Shown: positions 20,520 through 31,151 of the stretch, one piece after another
Numbering within the stretch: the first letter of the stretch is position 1
Layout: each line of letters starts with the position of its first letter
NCBI GenBank assembly: GCA_963693305.1
Contig: OY855913.1
Location: 20,714,015 to 20,778,014 of the forward strand
Source of the DNA: Meandrina meandrites
Taxonomy: Eukaryota; Cnidaria; Anthozoa; Scleractinia; Meandrinidae
Direction: 5' to 3'
DNA: 64,000 nucleotides
Program-made: the position numbers and the translations under genes
The notes under the pieces: model-generated
The model's database searches: none
Told to the model about the DNA's origin: nothing
What the model saw: the letters and a program-made list of their open reading frames with translations, nothing else

Positions 20520-21600
20520 CGGGCACTCAGGTCCCTTACGGGACAAATGATTTTTGCCAATTGTCCTCTTAACAGGAAGAAACATTAAAGATGTACTGTT
20601 GTGTATCAGTGTCTTCTGAATTTCGTTTTTTCTCTTGCGTGTCTAAGTTGTAGTCGTTTTTTCGACTATTTTGCATATAGGAGTTTAGTGAGCGAGCGAA
20701 TTCACTCGCTCTATCCTTCGGTCCTTCGGTCGTTCCTTCCTTCCTGGGTTGTAGACTCTTGTTGTCATTCCGCTACTAATGCATAACTTAACTTGACGAT
20801 AAAATTTTAAGAATGTCTACAAATGTGAAGCCTGGTGAAGCATGAGTGATGAGATAATTACAGCTATGTCAAGAGCATGGGGTACGAGCATTTTCTTATT
20901 TTAATTGTTTAAAAAACCTAGAAAGCATTTGTTGTCCTTGTTACGATATGAACGCTGGCTCCTGACAAGTATGGGTTTTAATTAAATGATGCATGCAATG
21001 CATGAATACTGAGCAAAATAATAATAAATTATTATTAATGGGAAGCAGTTATTAGCTTCTTGAAAAAAAAAAAGGAAAAAGGAAAAAAAAAAAAGAAAGA
21101 TCGAGCGCGTGCCCGGCCGTGTGTTGAACTTTCGCCCTCCCAGCGCATTGGGCTAACTTAGCACCTAGGTCCGCATAGCGTATATGGGTCTAGAACGTTA
21201 TGCATTATTGTATTGTGGAGTCAGGACAGTGATTGGAGTGTGATTTTAAGAGGTTTAAAGAAGGAACAGAAGAGAGAAATTTACTTTTGGAGCAAAACCA
21301 AAATATTATCATCTTTTCTGCTTATACTATGCATGTTCTAAGAGGACTTTTATTTTCCCTGCACAAGCTAGGCTTCCCCGAAGGGGTTATCTTATACCCT
21401 TCATTGCTCTGTCCCTGGACGGGGTATTTCGGGGTTGCTTCGCTTTGGGGTTTTCCCCCCTCATAGTAGGCTTCCTTTCGTTTCGGGGGAATTGCAAACG
21501 ATTTAAGACCTTTCATTTCAAACTAGAAAAAGCTGCGCTCCAGCGTGTTTCCATTAGTTGGTGTGATTGGTAGGGTAAACCCCAAGGCGTCTTAACCCCG
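20520..21600. other. non-coding interior of element B
   Basis: Degraded sequence with an A-rich stretch at 21062-21108 (A runs broken by GG) and, at 21369-21490, the GCTTCCCCG block shared with element A. No open frame of interest was seen. Confidence 0.55.
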
Positions 21601-23268
21601 GTGCCCTCGGGTCATATGGTTTCCACGCTCACGGCCAAAGCTTCTCCTAGGTTTCTTTCATTCCGAAACCCGGACGCTTTTGTAGCTGGGGAGTTGCTCA
21701 GGCATGTTGATAAGTGGGAAGAAATCCTCGCCCAGCATCCAAAACAAGATGAGATTTTGTCGTACATCAAATGTAAGGTTAACGTTAGGGACTTTTTCAC
21801 CCGCTTTCGAGGGGATTTTCAAGGAACATTTTACGTTTCTCCTTGCCCGCCGAGAGCAGAGTTCAGCAATAACAAATCGTGTCTTAGCTTTGAGGATTTT
21901 ATTTCTACTACAATCTTGGAACGTGTTAATAAGGGATCTCCCTCAGTCTGGGGAAAGGTTGGTAAAGTCGATCCCCTTCACCTTGTTATGCCATTTACTA
22001 TAGAACCCTCTAAGCCAAGGCTATGCCTCGATGAACGCTTCCTCAACTTATGGATAAGAGACTTGCCCTTCAAGTTGGATTACATATCTGATTTACCTCG
22101 TTATGTCGGAAAATCCCATTTCAAAACCACTATGGATTACAAGAGTGGTTATGATCACGTGGAGCTTTCCGAGGAGAGTAGAAAATATTTTGGCCTACAA
22201 TGGCAAGGCTGGTATTTTGTTTACAGTACTTTCTCTTTTGGTGGAGCAACGTGTACGTTTACCACTCAATTGGTATGGCTGCCACCAGTTACATCAGATC
22301 CCTGGCAGTGCCTTGTTGTCAATATATTGATAACAGACACATTGGACAGCTTTCTCTTTCCCCTGAAGCTTGTGCGCCTGTGGGGGATTGGTCAGATTTA
22401 GAGTTTGCCAACGCTAGCCGTTTTGTTAGCTGCTTTTGCTCTTATTTCTTTGGGATATTTTATTGGCCTATCCAAGTCTTCGCTTATCCCTGCTCGAGGA
22501 GTCAAATTCCTAGGATTCTTGGTCGACTCTCAAGTTTGCTCCTTCCTTTTACCAGAGGATAAGAAGATTAAGTTGCAACTTGACGTGAACACATCTTAGC
22601 CAACCGAGAGGTCTCAGTTAAGACCCTCCAGCGACTGGCGGGTAAAATATTTTCTTTTTGTATCGCGGTTCCTGAGGTTTTGCTCTATGCTGGGGACATT
22701 TTCCGGTCCACTGCTGGCTTCGCTAGGTCTTCGCGTTTAGTTCGGGTGACGGGAGCCCTTTGGAAGGAAATAGAACATTGGCGCTTCCTGGACTCAGGAA
22801 GGCTGTCTCCCGTGGCTTTATGGAAAACAAGTTGTGGTCAATATTTCCTCTGATGTTTCGGATTTTGGTTGGGGAGGTTCTATCGTGTTACCGGGCTCAC
22901 CGCCTTTTGAAGTTCGCGATTACTGGGCCAGAGATACTAGATCTCGGCCGATTGTTGTTAAAGAAGCCCTCGCCTTTGTTTATACCTTGCAAACAGGTAA
23001 AATCTTCTTTACCAATGCGCGTGTGGATGCTCACACCGACAATATGGCCTTTTTACAGTCTTGGGAGAAACAAGGTGGTGAGAATGACGCTCTCAAAAAG
23101 TGGCACGAGACAGCCTTCGCGCTCAACGCAGTAATTTCGCTCAAGTATGTCCCATCTTCTGCCTACCCAGCCGATCCGCCGTCCCGTGTCCCGTCGGATC
23201 TGGATTGTATACTCTCTAGTAGAGCTTGGCGAGAACTAGGACATAAGTTTGGTCTCATACAATGGTAG
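21601..23268 (+). pseudogene. DIRS-type reverse transcriptase/RNase H, multiply frameshifted
   Basis: Frame 1 (21601-22245) gives the N-terminal palm/finger region, including KPRLCLDERFLNLWIRDL and TTMDYKSGYDHVELSEESRK, typical of DIRS reverse transcriptases. The frame then shifts to one reading YHSIGMAATSYIRSL and CCQYIDNRHIGQL (where YIDD is expected), then again to one reading ARGVKFLGFLVDS, which stops at about 22599. RNase H follows in 22834-23268 (SSDVSDFGWGGSIV, VVKEALAFVYTL, ARVDAHTDNMAFL). Three or more frame disruptions and the changed catalytic motif make it non-functional. Confidence 0.85.
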
Positions 23269-23269
23269 T

Positions 23270-23900
23270 AAAAAAAAAAGAAAAAGAAAAGGGGGGCGAG
23301 GTGCCTTAAACGTTTTGCCTTTGCTATCAATATGGGCGTTCGAGTCCAGATACATGATGTCAATTGTCGCACTCTTCAGGGGTGAACGTTTTTTGCTCAA
23401 ACTCGCCAGCCGAGAATGCCGTGTTTCTTTCATTTGCACTCGTTGGTCCCCTTTTGAGATTTCTGCTGGAATCCGAGCTATGCTTCTCTATAGTCATTCC
23501 CAAGGTCTACCCACTCCCGTTTTGGTAGCCTATCCTGGTCTCTCGCAGCCACGCCAATTTACATTTGGGAAGCAAAGGGGATTTGGGCATTCTCCTTTTT
23601 CCATCTCCTAATGCAAGTTTTGTAACTCCTCCACTTCCATGGGGCCTTTTTTGCCTTCAAAGTAGCAAGTGGAAAGTAGACATTTTTCCTCTCTTTCGAG
23701 GATGGTTGACCACTATAATGACCTCCGGAGCATATTACGCCCTGATGCTCCAGCTGCGTTACTCTCTGCGAAAGCTTCTGGCGCTTCGTGCTATGTTGCT
23801 ATGGCTTACGAGTCCTTTGCGGATGTTTCTTCTTTTAAGCCAGTTTTTTCTATAGGGCTTTTCCTCTGTAAATGCTTAAGCTTTGTTCTAGATTAAAGAC
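23270..23900 (+). pseudogene. post-RNase H region of element B with a small internal inversion
   Basis: After RNase H the plus strand reads HKFG and then runs into a poly-purine tract (23268-23294). On the minus strand, 23390-23280 reads TIDIMYLDSNAHIDSKGKTF, resembling the DLMALDSN-type motif that follows RNase H in DIRS/Ngaro polyproteins. The plus strand then resumes with FAQTRQP-like sequence where family members have VNLFAQ. The segment of about 110-120 bp therefore appears inverted. No methyltransferase or recombinase motif is clear downstream. Confidence 0.5.
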
Positions 23901-24020
23901 TTGTTAACTAAAGCAAGTTTCTGGCCTATTTTTAGTATCTTTTGAGTTTTGGGAGGAATATACGTTCAGAGTTTATGGGAATCATAGATTTTATATCCAT
24001 ATGGAGTTTCCAGGAGACTC

Positions 24021-24100
24021 ACCGCCGAAGGGCTGAGTCTCCCATATCTTAACTAGTCTAAGACATTGTTTGCGGACGGTCCTAGTGAGAACATATTACT
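24021..24100 (+). repeat. split direct repeat B1
   Basis: About 70-80 bp including CTGAGTCTCCCATATCTTA and CGGACGGTCCTAGTGAGAA, repeated at 24341-24420 with few differences. Confidence 0.88.
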
Positions 24101-24282
24101 ATTCTCTCTAGGGGCTCCGCACAAAAAAGCCTTAGAACACTGATTACGTAACTCTAGCATACCGCGTGCAGTCCGTGGCAATCCATCACGTGTCTCAATA
24201 GTATGGGGCTCTTATATAAGGCCACTCCCTTGTCGCGATAGCTCATTCAGTCTTTTCGGTGTTAAGAATGCTCCTTTTCGCG
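24099..24282 (+). repeat. split direct repeat A2
   Basis: Copy of A1 placed between B1 and B2, directly abutting B1. Confidence 0.9.
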
Positions 24283-24340
24283 CCCCGCCCACCTCCCCGC
24301 AGCGATGAACCAGCACTCCGCCAGGAGCTCCCCGCTCCTG

Positions 24341-24420
24341 ACCGCCTTGGGCTGAGTCTCCCATATCTTATCTAGTCTAAGGCATTGTTTGCGGACGGTC
24401 CTAGTGAGAATATATTACTA
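24341..24420 (+). repeat. split direct repeat B2
   Basis: Copy of B1 at the right end of the element, ending TATATTACTA. Its last bases coincide with the first bases of the foldback at 24418. Confidence 0.88.
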
Positions 24421-24464
24421 TAAAAAAGCAGAAACCGATACAACGTAGAAAGGTTTTAAATTTG

Positions 24465-24507
24465 TGTACTATATTTCGGCTGGCCAAACCAGCCTTCTTC
24501 AGGTACA
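24465..24507 (-). ncRNA. hammerhead ribozyme-like motif, left arm (opposed copy)
   Basis: Reverse-complement copy of the motif at 24923-24965, with the same core, stems and extra A. The two copies face each other, so a full-length transcript would contain one sense motif and one antisense copy that can pair with it. Confidence 0.48.
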
Positions 24508-24922
24508 ATGGGAAATTACATTGGGAAGGGTTTTATATGTAGTGATTGCGGGATTTTGCGTAATACCGCAAATACGTAAAGGTAATGAAATTAACAGTGA
24601 CTTTTTCGATGGGGATTAGTTGCATGTCAACTAATCCCCATCGAAAAAGTCTTTTCAAGCAGGGACTCAATCCGTAAGGCCAGGGAAGCCTTTTTAATCT
24701 TAAAAGGCAGGACAATTGATCCCGAAGGTCTTAACATTCGCGAAGAAACATACTGATTTATTTATCTGTACTGTATTATCAGCTATTTTATTATTTTTAG
24801 TTTATTTTACTTTATTTTTATTTCATTCTACACTGTCAATTTCATTACCTTTACGTATTTCCGGTATTACGCAAAATCCCGCAATCACTACATATAAAAC
24901 CCTTCCCAATGTAATTTCCCAT

Positions 24923-24965
24923 TGTACCTGAAGAAGGCTGGTTTGGCCAGCCGAAATATAGTACA
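24923..24965 (+). ncRNA. hammerhead ribozyme-like motif (type I), right arm
   Basis: The order fits a short type I hammerhead. Stem I is TGTAC/GTACA, the core is CTGAAGA, stem II is GGCTGG/CCAGCC, then GAAA, a two-pair stem III AT/AT, and cleavage triplet ATA directly before stem I. Deviations: one extra A between the core and stem II, and no loop on stem III. Such minimal hammerheads are known from Penelope-like elements and are thought to act as dimers. Activity is uncertain. Confidence 0.5.
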
Positions 24966-25954
24966 CAAATTTAAAACCTTTCTACGTTGTATCGGTTTCT
25001 GCTTTTTTATAGTCTAACATTAATGAATCGTTTTCATTGGTTTACAGAGTTTTTTTCGCTCTCAGTCATGCCAAAAGCGAGTAGCTCTGGGCTCAAGAAC
25101 GGAACGATTCAAAACCCTTTTTACATATATATATGCATTTCTTAGAAATCAATAGCTTTCAACGAGTCTTGAAATTGCACAATCAGCTTTCGTCAAGACG
25201 CAAAAGAGGTAATGATTTACACATGCTAGGCAATAAAATCACGTTGTTTGAAATATCAGAAGATCGATGCGTCATTAAATTATGTAACTCCCTGCTACGT
25301 TTTACTGCTTATTTCAAACCAGGCGAACACCACCTCTAGACAGCAGATAGCGTCGAGCAAGAAGTTTCCATCGAAAGGCGTCATCAATATAACAGAAACT
25401 GTCAATACAACTACGATGTGGCATTGTTGAAGCTGAACAGGAATCTGAGATACAACAACAGAGTGAGACAAGTCTGTCTTCCAGAGTCAGACTTTCCTTC
25501 TGGCACAAACTGTTACATCACTGGATGGGGAACAACAGAGAACATTACTACATCACAGGTAGCTTATTCTACTAAACCAGGAATGCGTAAAATACGCGCG
25601 CACAAGCGGGGAGGTCAGACTAGAAACAACCTGAAACTAAAAATGGAGGAAGCAAGAAATACGGAATGCTTCAGTGCTAGCATTTGCGCGCATTATTTGG
25701 AAGATATCCATTTATTTGCCATTGAGAAATGATGATCAGCTCTTCTTTGCTTCCTATAGAGGACGCGGGGCCTTGTTGTTAACCCATTGTATTAAAAAAC
25801 CCAGAGCACTTATCCGTTCAAATGGAGAAGAGAAAGGCGGCCTGGGAACGAGGTTGCTCGGGCTCGAGTCCAGGTCTCCAAGCGGTAGTGACTAGAATGA
25901 AAACTCCAAAATCAGAAATCCACTCTGGTACTGGAAACCAAGCACTTGAGTCTG

Positions 25955-26060
25955 CTTGCGGTTAGTTCCACTTGTTGTGTTTGCTTGCGGTTAGTTCCAC
26001 TTGTTGTGTTTGCTTGCGTTAGTTCCACTTCGTTTTGCTTGCGGTTAGCTTTCATTTGTC
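25955..26060 (+). repeat. 29-bp tandem repeat in the protease intron
   Basis: About 3.5 copies of TGCTTGCGGTTAGTTCCACT plus TGTTGTGTT. The GCTTGCGGTTAGCTTT variant recurs at 61100-61118 in the THAP element. Confidence 0.8.
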
Positions 26061-26168
26061 AGTGAGGGTAGCACAATATGTAGAAAAGGGTTCCTATCTT
26101 CTAGCAGATTTTTTGATTTTGGAGTATCCGTTCTAGTCACGACCGGCAAGAGGGATAACTTTAGAAAT

Positions 26169-26225
26169 ACCAGCATCCCATCTAGAGTTAGTAGCAATAC
26201 TCCTAGCCGCTTCATTCTGCAGAAA
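26169..26225 (+). repeat. tRNA-SINE 3' domain fragment
   Basis: AGTAGCAATACTCCTAGCCG and flanking bases match the 3' half of the complete SINE at 48681-48971 (around 48885-48925). The 5' half is absent. Confidence 0.65.
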
Positions 26226-26699
26226 CAGAAGAAGAACCTTGCCTTCTACCTTTCTTCAACAGTCCGATCTTTGTTCAATTACATCTCCAATCTGCCCCTC
26301 TCCGAATAAACTACGTTCCGTCTCGTTATTTTTATTACTTTGTATTGCGATAACGATTCGAACGCTAATATTGATTCTTAACTGACTGGCAAATATTGAA
26401 AGAAGCCAAACTTCCTCTTGTGTCACGAGACACCTGTCAGAAAAGTTACAATGATTTAAGAAGTTTTGGTTATTGCGTCACAAAACACATGCGCTGTGCA
26501 GGGTACGCTAGAGGAGGGGTTGATGCCTGCAGAGGTGATAGCGGAGGACCGCTGGTCTGTCACAGGAACAGGAAGTGGTATCTGATGGGTGTGGTCAGCT
26601 GGGGTGCCACGTGCGGATTGACGGGTCGATATGGAGTGTACGCTGATGTATTGAAACTCAAGCAATGGATTCAAGAAACGATACAATATTTATAATCTA

Positions 26700-27256
26700 A
26701 AAACGTTGAAGTTCAAAAAAAATACTGGCTTGTAGTCAGGCATGGTTAAAATTGTATTAAAAAGAATTCAAATTTGACATTGGCTCGGTCGTTTCGCTTA
26801 CTTCTGTAGCCTTCTTCAGCTAAAAATGTGAATTAATCCATAAACGTTTCTTTTCGCGAAACTGTGAGTGGTACAATCAGATGCGAGTATTTATGGGAGA
26901 AGTATTGTTACTACTGTAATCTTAAAATATAAAATGTAAACTACTAACGGCATCCCTAGAGTAATTCACAATTTTAACTTTTAATTCTTTTTATTTCAAT
27001 TTTAAGATCCACTATCCGAACTTCAACACAGGCAGTCTGGAATCCAGGCCAACATTCTCAAATTCTGCGAACCCGCTCTAGCGATCGCAAAACCCCGCAA
27101 TTCGTCCGCTTTTCAATCCCAAATCCGTCGATCTGCGAACCTATTCAATCCCCTCGACATACATTATCGCTGATTTGGGATACGTGGCAACCTGCCGGCG
27201 ACTAACCCTTGCATGAAAATGGTATAAAGATGAAACTGCATTGCCTTCGTTGTCGA
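26700..27256. other. intergenic, AT-rich
   Basis: No gene is seen. On the minus strand 26774-26820 reads CTGAAGAAGGC...GCGAAAC, similar in layout to Penelope-type termini but without a valid hammerhead cleavage triplet. Confidence 0.45.
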
Positions 27257-27348
27257 TGCTCTAGACTTACTCCAAGCCGATCTTTTAAAAATCAGGCTGA
27301 GGAGCGCGGGATTTGCGTGTTAGGCACGCGAGGTGAAATAGCCTGGGC
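27257..27348 (+). repeat. dispersed repeat, copy 1
   Basis: Shares TCTAGACTT(A/G)CTCCAAGCC and GGCTGAGGAGCGCG with 29330-29395. The two copies flank the TIR element between them. Confidence 0.65.
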
Positions 27349-29213
27349 CCGGTTGCATAAAACGTCCATAAAAGTAGGACGCTTACGAGTCGGTTAAGGG
27401 TACATTTTTACGGCTGTTGCATGAAAAATACTTAGCGCACTCTTAAGTGTCTGCCTTACGGGGTAACTTACAGGTTCACTACAGGACATACCTAACTCTG
27501 GTATGGTTACTTTATTAATGACTTTGACTTTGTTTTACAATCGATAAGGGTAAAGAAATTGGTTTCGGGTAGTTTAAAACAATTAATTTTCTTTTAAATG
27601 AATAGGGAAAAGGCACTTTTAAGATAACGCTCAATATCAACAGAAAAAAAGTTTTTTCATCATTTTATTTTGAAAATATAATCAAACAGTTTTCTTTTTC
27701 CAATAATTTGTGACTTGGTATGGAGCTACTCATTATCGTTGTTATGCTTTATGTTTTTTAACTAACTGAAGAGTTTCGGAAGAGATTTCGAACAACAAGA
27801 CCCATAATTTACGAGCTTGTAAACAGGGTGTATATTGACCTAGAGTATAGTACAACACAAAACCACGCACTTACAGCCGATAATAGCGCTTCGCTTCTTT
27901 GCCACTTGCCCATTTCAGCAGATTATTTAGGACATAATAAACGTAAATAAAAGAACAAAGTGTCTTTTGGCCAACGCAGGAGGAATGGGCAATAATTGCC
28001 TTAAAATTACATGAAGATCGCTACTTTCCTTGCGTCAAAGGGATGGTAGATTTCATGCATATATGAATATCGAGACCTAACATTCAGGAGGAGGCATACG
28101 TCAACAAAAAGGATTTCATTCGATTATGCGCACATTTGCGGAAAGGGAGATCTGCCAATCATAGATTAGTACATGATTCGTAGTTTCTCAATAACTCAAA
28201 GCTATATGAGATATTCAGGGAAAGCGAATTGCCGTGATTACCTTACGACTTTATTCTTAGTTATAGTGGTTATCGTTGATTTGTGTGGCTGCTTCTTCCC
28301 CTCGTTAAATATCCTGGTATGAGGGCAACGCAAAAGGGCTGCAATAAGGCCTACAAATCGGCATTCTAAAAACAAGATGGGCATGCCAGGGAAAAGCTGC
28401 TATGTAATTGTTATGTGGTGTCTGTTACAAAAGTTTGTAGAAAGGTTCCCCTTAATTAAAATGACAAGTTAGGAGAGTTTGCTTGTTGGTATTTGGGGCT
28501 TAAAGGATTGATTTGCTCATTGATTCCAAACAAAAGGAAGTTGAAAATGATGACGAAGAAGCTACCGGCGATAACGATGCCGATAGCATGTACTAAGACG
28601 GCAATGAAACTGAAGGGGGTCGGCAGAAAGGTATCGATATTTGTGAGATTGTTTTTTTTTTTCCATGAATTTTGTAATTCATGTAAACTGATGTATTTTT
28701 TGTTGATTTGAGATCAGTATACATATGACCGCTAATTAAGAGTTTTGAGTAAACAAGTGAGTGGAACTTATCAAGCCCACTGAATTCCGTTTAGATAAAG
28801 TATGAATCGTGTTTTTACTTCGATATCCATTTGAAATGTTTGGATTTTTTCAATGACGACTTATAAACGTGAGCAGTGGATCGAAAAGGACATTTTAAGT
28901 ATTTAGCCAAGAAGGGAAAAACAACACTCCCTTTCACCCGTCAAAAAAGGTTTGCGTTAACTTCAGTAAAGATACTGACCTATTTAGGTCCCGTAAACTT
29001 ACGTGCTATTTTCACGCAAAAGACGTTTTGCGCAACTCCCACAATTTCTGTTGCATAAACGAAACTTTCGTGCACACTTACGAAAATTGTAAGTGCTGCC
29101 ACTTACGTGTACTCCGTAAGTGGATCACCAAAGAAATCAAGTGTAATGCAACTTACTTCAGTTACGAGTACACCTACGTATACCCTAAAGTGCTACGGGC
29201 GTTTTATGCAACC
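27349..29213. mobile_element. 1.87-kb element with GGTTGCATAAAACG terminal inverted repeats
   Basis: The left end GGTTGCATAAAACG (27355) is the reverse complement of CGTTTTATGCAACC (29197). The interior is AT-rich with several TTACG/CGTAAG inverted motifs (28970-29130) and no transposase frame. Target duplication is not clear. It is probably a non-autonomous DNA transposon. Confidence 0.5.
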
Positions 29214-29329
29214 AGGAGTTACGTAAATCGGGAGCAGCGCGAAAAACGCCGGTCGAGCTAAAAAGAAACTGAAAAAAAAAATCGTCGGAAAAGCCTTACC
29301 TCGTTTTTCTCGCTGCTCTCGTTGTCGTT

Positions 29330-29395
29330 TCTCTAGACTTGCTCCAAGCCAGTCGTTTAAAATGCAGGCTGAGGAGCGCGGCGCGAGGTGAAATA
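29330..29395 (+). repeat. dispersed repeat, copy 2
   Basis: Second copy of the block at 27257-27348, next to CGGGAGCAGCGCGAAAAACG motifs repeated at 29229 and 29419. Confidence 0.6.
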
Positions 29396-29612
29396 GCGGT
29401 TCCTGGCGTTAGGTTAATCGGGAGCAGCGCGAAAAACGGCAAGCAAAAAAAAAACACATGAAAAATAGTCCGAGAGACTTAACCCAGTTTTTCGCGCTGT
29501 TCTTTAACTAACCCAACGCCTGAAACATGCTGGAGGTAAACGAAAGCGCCTGCATAACAGGGCTTCGCGTACGAGATCTAACGTAGCCTCGTGTGTCGTG
29601 CATGGCAAAGAA

Positions 29613-29925
29613 GAGAATAACTTGAGCATTGGCACTAGACGTAATATACCCTTGAAACAGCGCCCACAAATTTCATTGGTTAGTTTTGACGTTCCTGGTA
29701 AAACCTTACCCAACGGATTATCATGTGAGCACCATGCCTTGACATAAATTACATTATAAGTGAAATGGTGACTTGGATAAAGTGAAAAGAAGAGGAGACC
29801 GCTTGAGACCACTTCTCCACTTATTCTCACAAATTACATCGTCTGGTCATAACTGGTGGCGTTGTTTCGAGGGTACATTACGTCTAGTTCCAATACTATT
29901 CATCCTTCTCTCCTTTGCCATCGAT
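29613..29925. repeat. foldback with about 45-bp arms
   Basis: ACTAGACGTAATATACCCTT (29633) pairs with AAGGGTACATTACGTCTAGT-like sequence at about 29867-29890. Surrounding bases extend the arms. No coding frame is in the loop. Confidence 0.65.
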
Positions 29926-29952
29926 AAGAACAAGATCACCTCGGAGTTAACC

Positions 29953-30042
29953 TACTGACGTAGACGTTCTCTTGGCTCGTCACGCAATCTTTTCTCCCCA
30001 AAGATTGCGTGACAAACCTAAAGAACGTCTGCGTAGGAGGCT
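29953..30042. repeat. short hairpin repeat (GTCACGCAATCTTT)
   Basis: GTCACGCAATCTTT and AAAGATTGCGTGAC face each other across a short loop, inside outer GACGTTCT/AGAACGTC arms. A degenerate relative occurs at 10988-11060. Confidence 0.8.
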
Positions 30043-31151
30043 ACCTCGAAGTAAAATCTTACCCGCCTCCTTCCCCTTCAACTACCAACGGGTATTGTTG
30101 CTATTTCATTTTGCTTCTATTTCATTGTTGTATTCGTTTAAGCAGTTTGGCGGAAGCATTGCTGTTTGCGGTCTCTTGCTTATTTAAGTTTTATTAAAAC
30201 AAATTAAGCCTACTCCCTGGACAAGACTCGCAAGCTTTACCCTATTATACTGTGCTCACTTATGGATAGCCATATAAAAATTCTATCATAAATTAACGAA
30301 CGATCTTGAGAAACACTTGACACAAGCGGGCCAATACCTCACGCATGCGCACAGCTATATCACCTGGGCAGTGGGAGCCACAATCTCGTTCCCAGAGCCC
30401 GCGTCCTAGACTAGGGAAACGCGGGCTCAGGGAAGAGATTCGGCCTTGTTAGGTCTCATCAGCTGCATGGCATACCCGTCGGACAGCAATGAGGCTAAAA
30501 GCCACAATACAATCTGCTTATCAAATGTTCGCATAAAGGGAGATGTTTGTCCCAGATCTCCCACTGATTGCCACCAAAACGTTTCAAGATGGAGACGAAA
30601 ATATTGCTTTCAGGTAAAACATCGTTTCCTTCATTCTGTATTTAATTTTTTACGCTACTTCGTAACAGTTATTCAAGAAGCAAAGCAAATATTAACAAAG
30701 TCAGCTATTTTACAGCCACTACTTAGGGACGGACCATTATTTTTCTGGAGGGGGGGGGGGGGGATGAAAAATCTGTCGCTGCAAACTTTTTTTTTTATCT
30801 ATACACCTCTGCAAATAATATTTCTCTAACAACACCTTCCTGCAAACAATTTTTTTTCGATCTTTTTTAACCACGATCTGACACAAAAAGGAGGTTCGCT
30901 TTTGCTGCCATCAATCATTATTTAATTCAATATTTTATGGTGGCGACCAATAAACACCTCTGAAGTCATCTTTTTCGTTTTCTGAGACGTACACTACGAA
31001 GATTGGCGGCAGCAAAACGCGAAACCGTTGATTGAATTTTAAATGTCCAGTTTTTGAAAAGCGCAATAATTTAATCTATTTTTCGAAGAAAACTTCAGAA
31101 AAGCTATACCCAATTTATGTTAGACATGTAAGCTTCTAGTTAAAGAATGGG

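Larger units (their letters stand above)
17761..24420 (+). mobile_element. Ngaro/PAT-type (DIRS-like) retroelement with split direct repeats, decayed (element B)
   Basis: The ends show the A1-body-B1-A2-B2 organisation of Ngaro/PAT elements: A1 17761-17944 equals A2 24099-24282, and B1 24021-24100 equals B2 24341-24420. The body carries a promoter-like leader, a long minisatellite, a gag-like remnant, and a DIRS-type reverse transcriptase/RNase H frame with several frameshifts. No tyrosine-recombinase motif is recognisable between 23600 and 24000, so that gene appears lost. The B1/A2 junction reads ATTACT|ATTCTCTC, and the outer ends share ACTAT, consistent with circle-junction recombination at a short core. 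It is related to element A at 3710-7146 through the GCTTCCCCG block and the terminal CTCCCATATCTTA block. Confidence 0.85.
24418..25013. mobile_element. foldback element with 175-bp inverted arms and hammerhead-like motifs
   Basis: The left arm 24418-24592 and right arm 24838-25013 are near-perfect reverse complements. They start ACTATAAAAAAGCAGAAACC and include a segment CTGAAGAAGGCTGG...CCAGCCGAAATATAG typical of Penelope-like element termini. The interior has a separate perfect hairpin (24599-24651) with a 24-bp stem and a 240-bp AT-rich spacer with no protein-coding frame. It could be two opposed retroelement termini, or a MITE-like foldback that has captured them. Confidence 0.8.
25340..26695 (+). 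pseudogene. trypsin-like serine protease, two 3' exons, 5' exons missing
   Basis: Exon 25340-25558 (acceptor CACCTCTAG, donor CAG|GTAGCT, 73 codons) contains the Asp of the catalytic triad in YDVALLKL and CYITGWG. The final coding segment, about 26393-26695, contains CRGDSGGPLVC (catalytic Ser; the preceding DAC supplies the trypsin-type specificity Asp) and ends GVYADVLKLKQWIQ. The two join in phase at about the usual distance, but the stretch before ILKEAKLPLV has no AG acceptor (the base expected to give CAG reads CAA). No exon with the TAAHC histidine is found upstream, where transposons occupy 11.4-25.0 kb. It is probably a truncated secreted protease gene; upstream exons outside the window, or an assembly gap, remain possible. 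Confidence 0.7.

Noticed and set aside
26774..26820. Second hammerhead ribozyme (minus strand, CTGAAGAAGGC...GCGAAAC)
   Set aside because: Stem II has a bulge and the bases after GAAA do not provide an A-U pair and NUH cleavage triplet.
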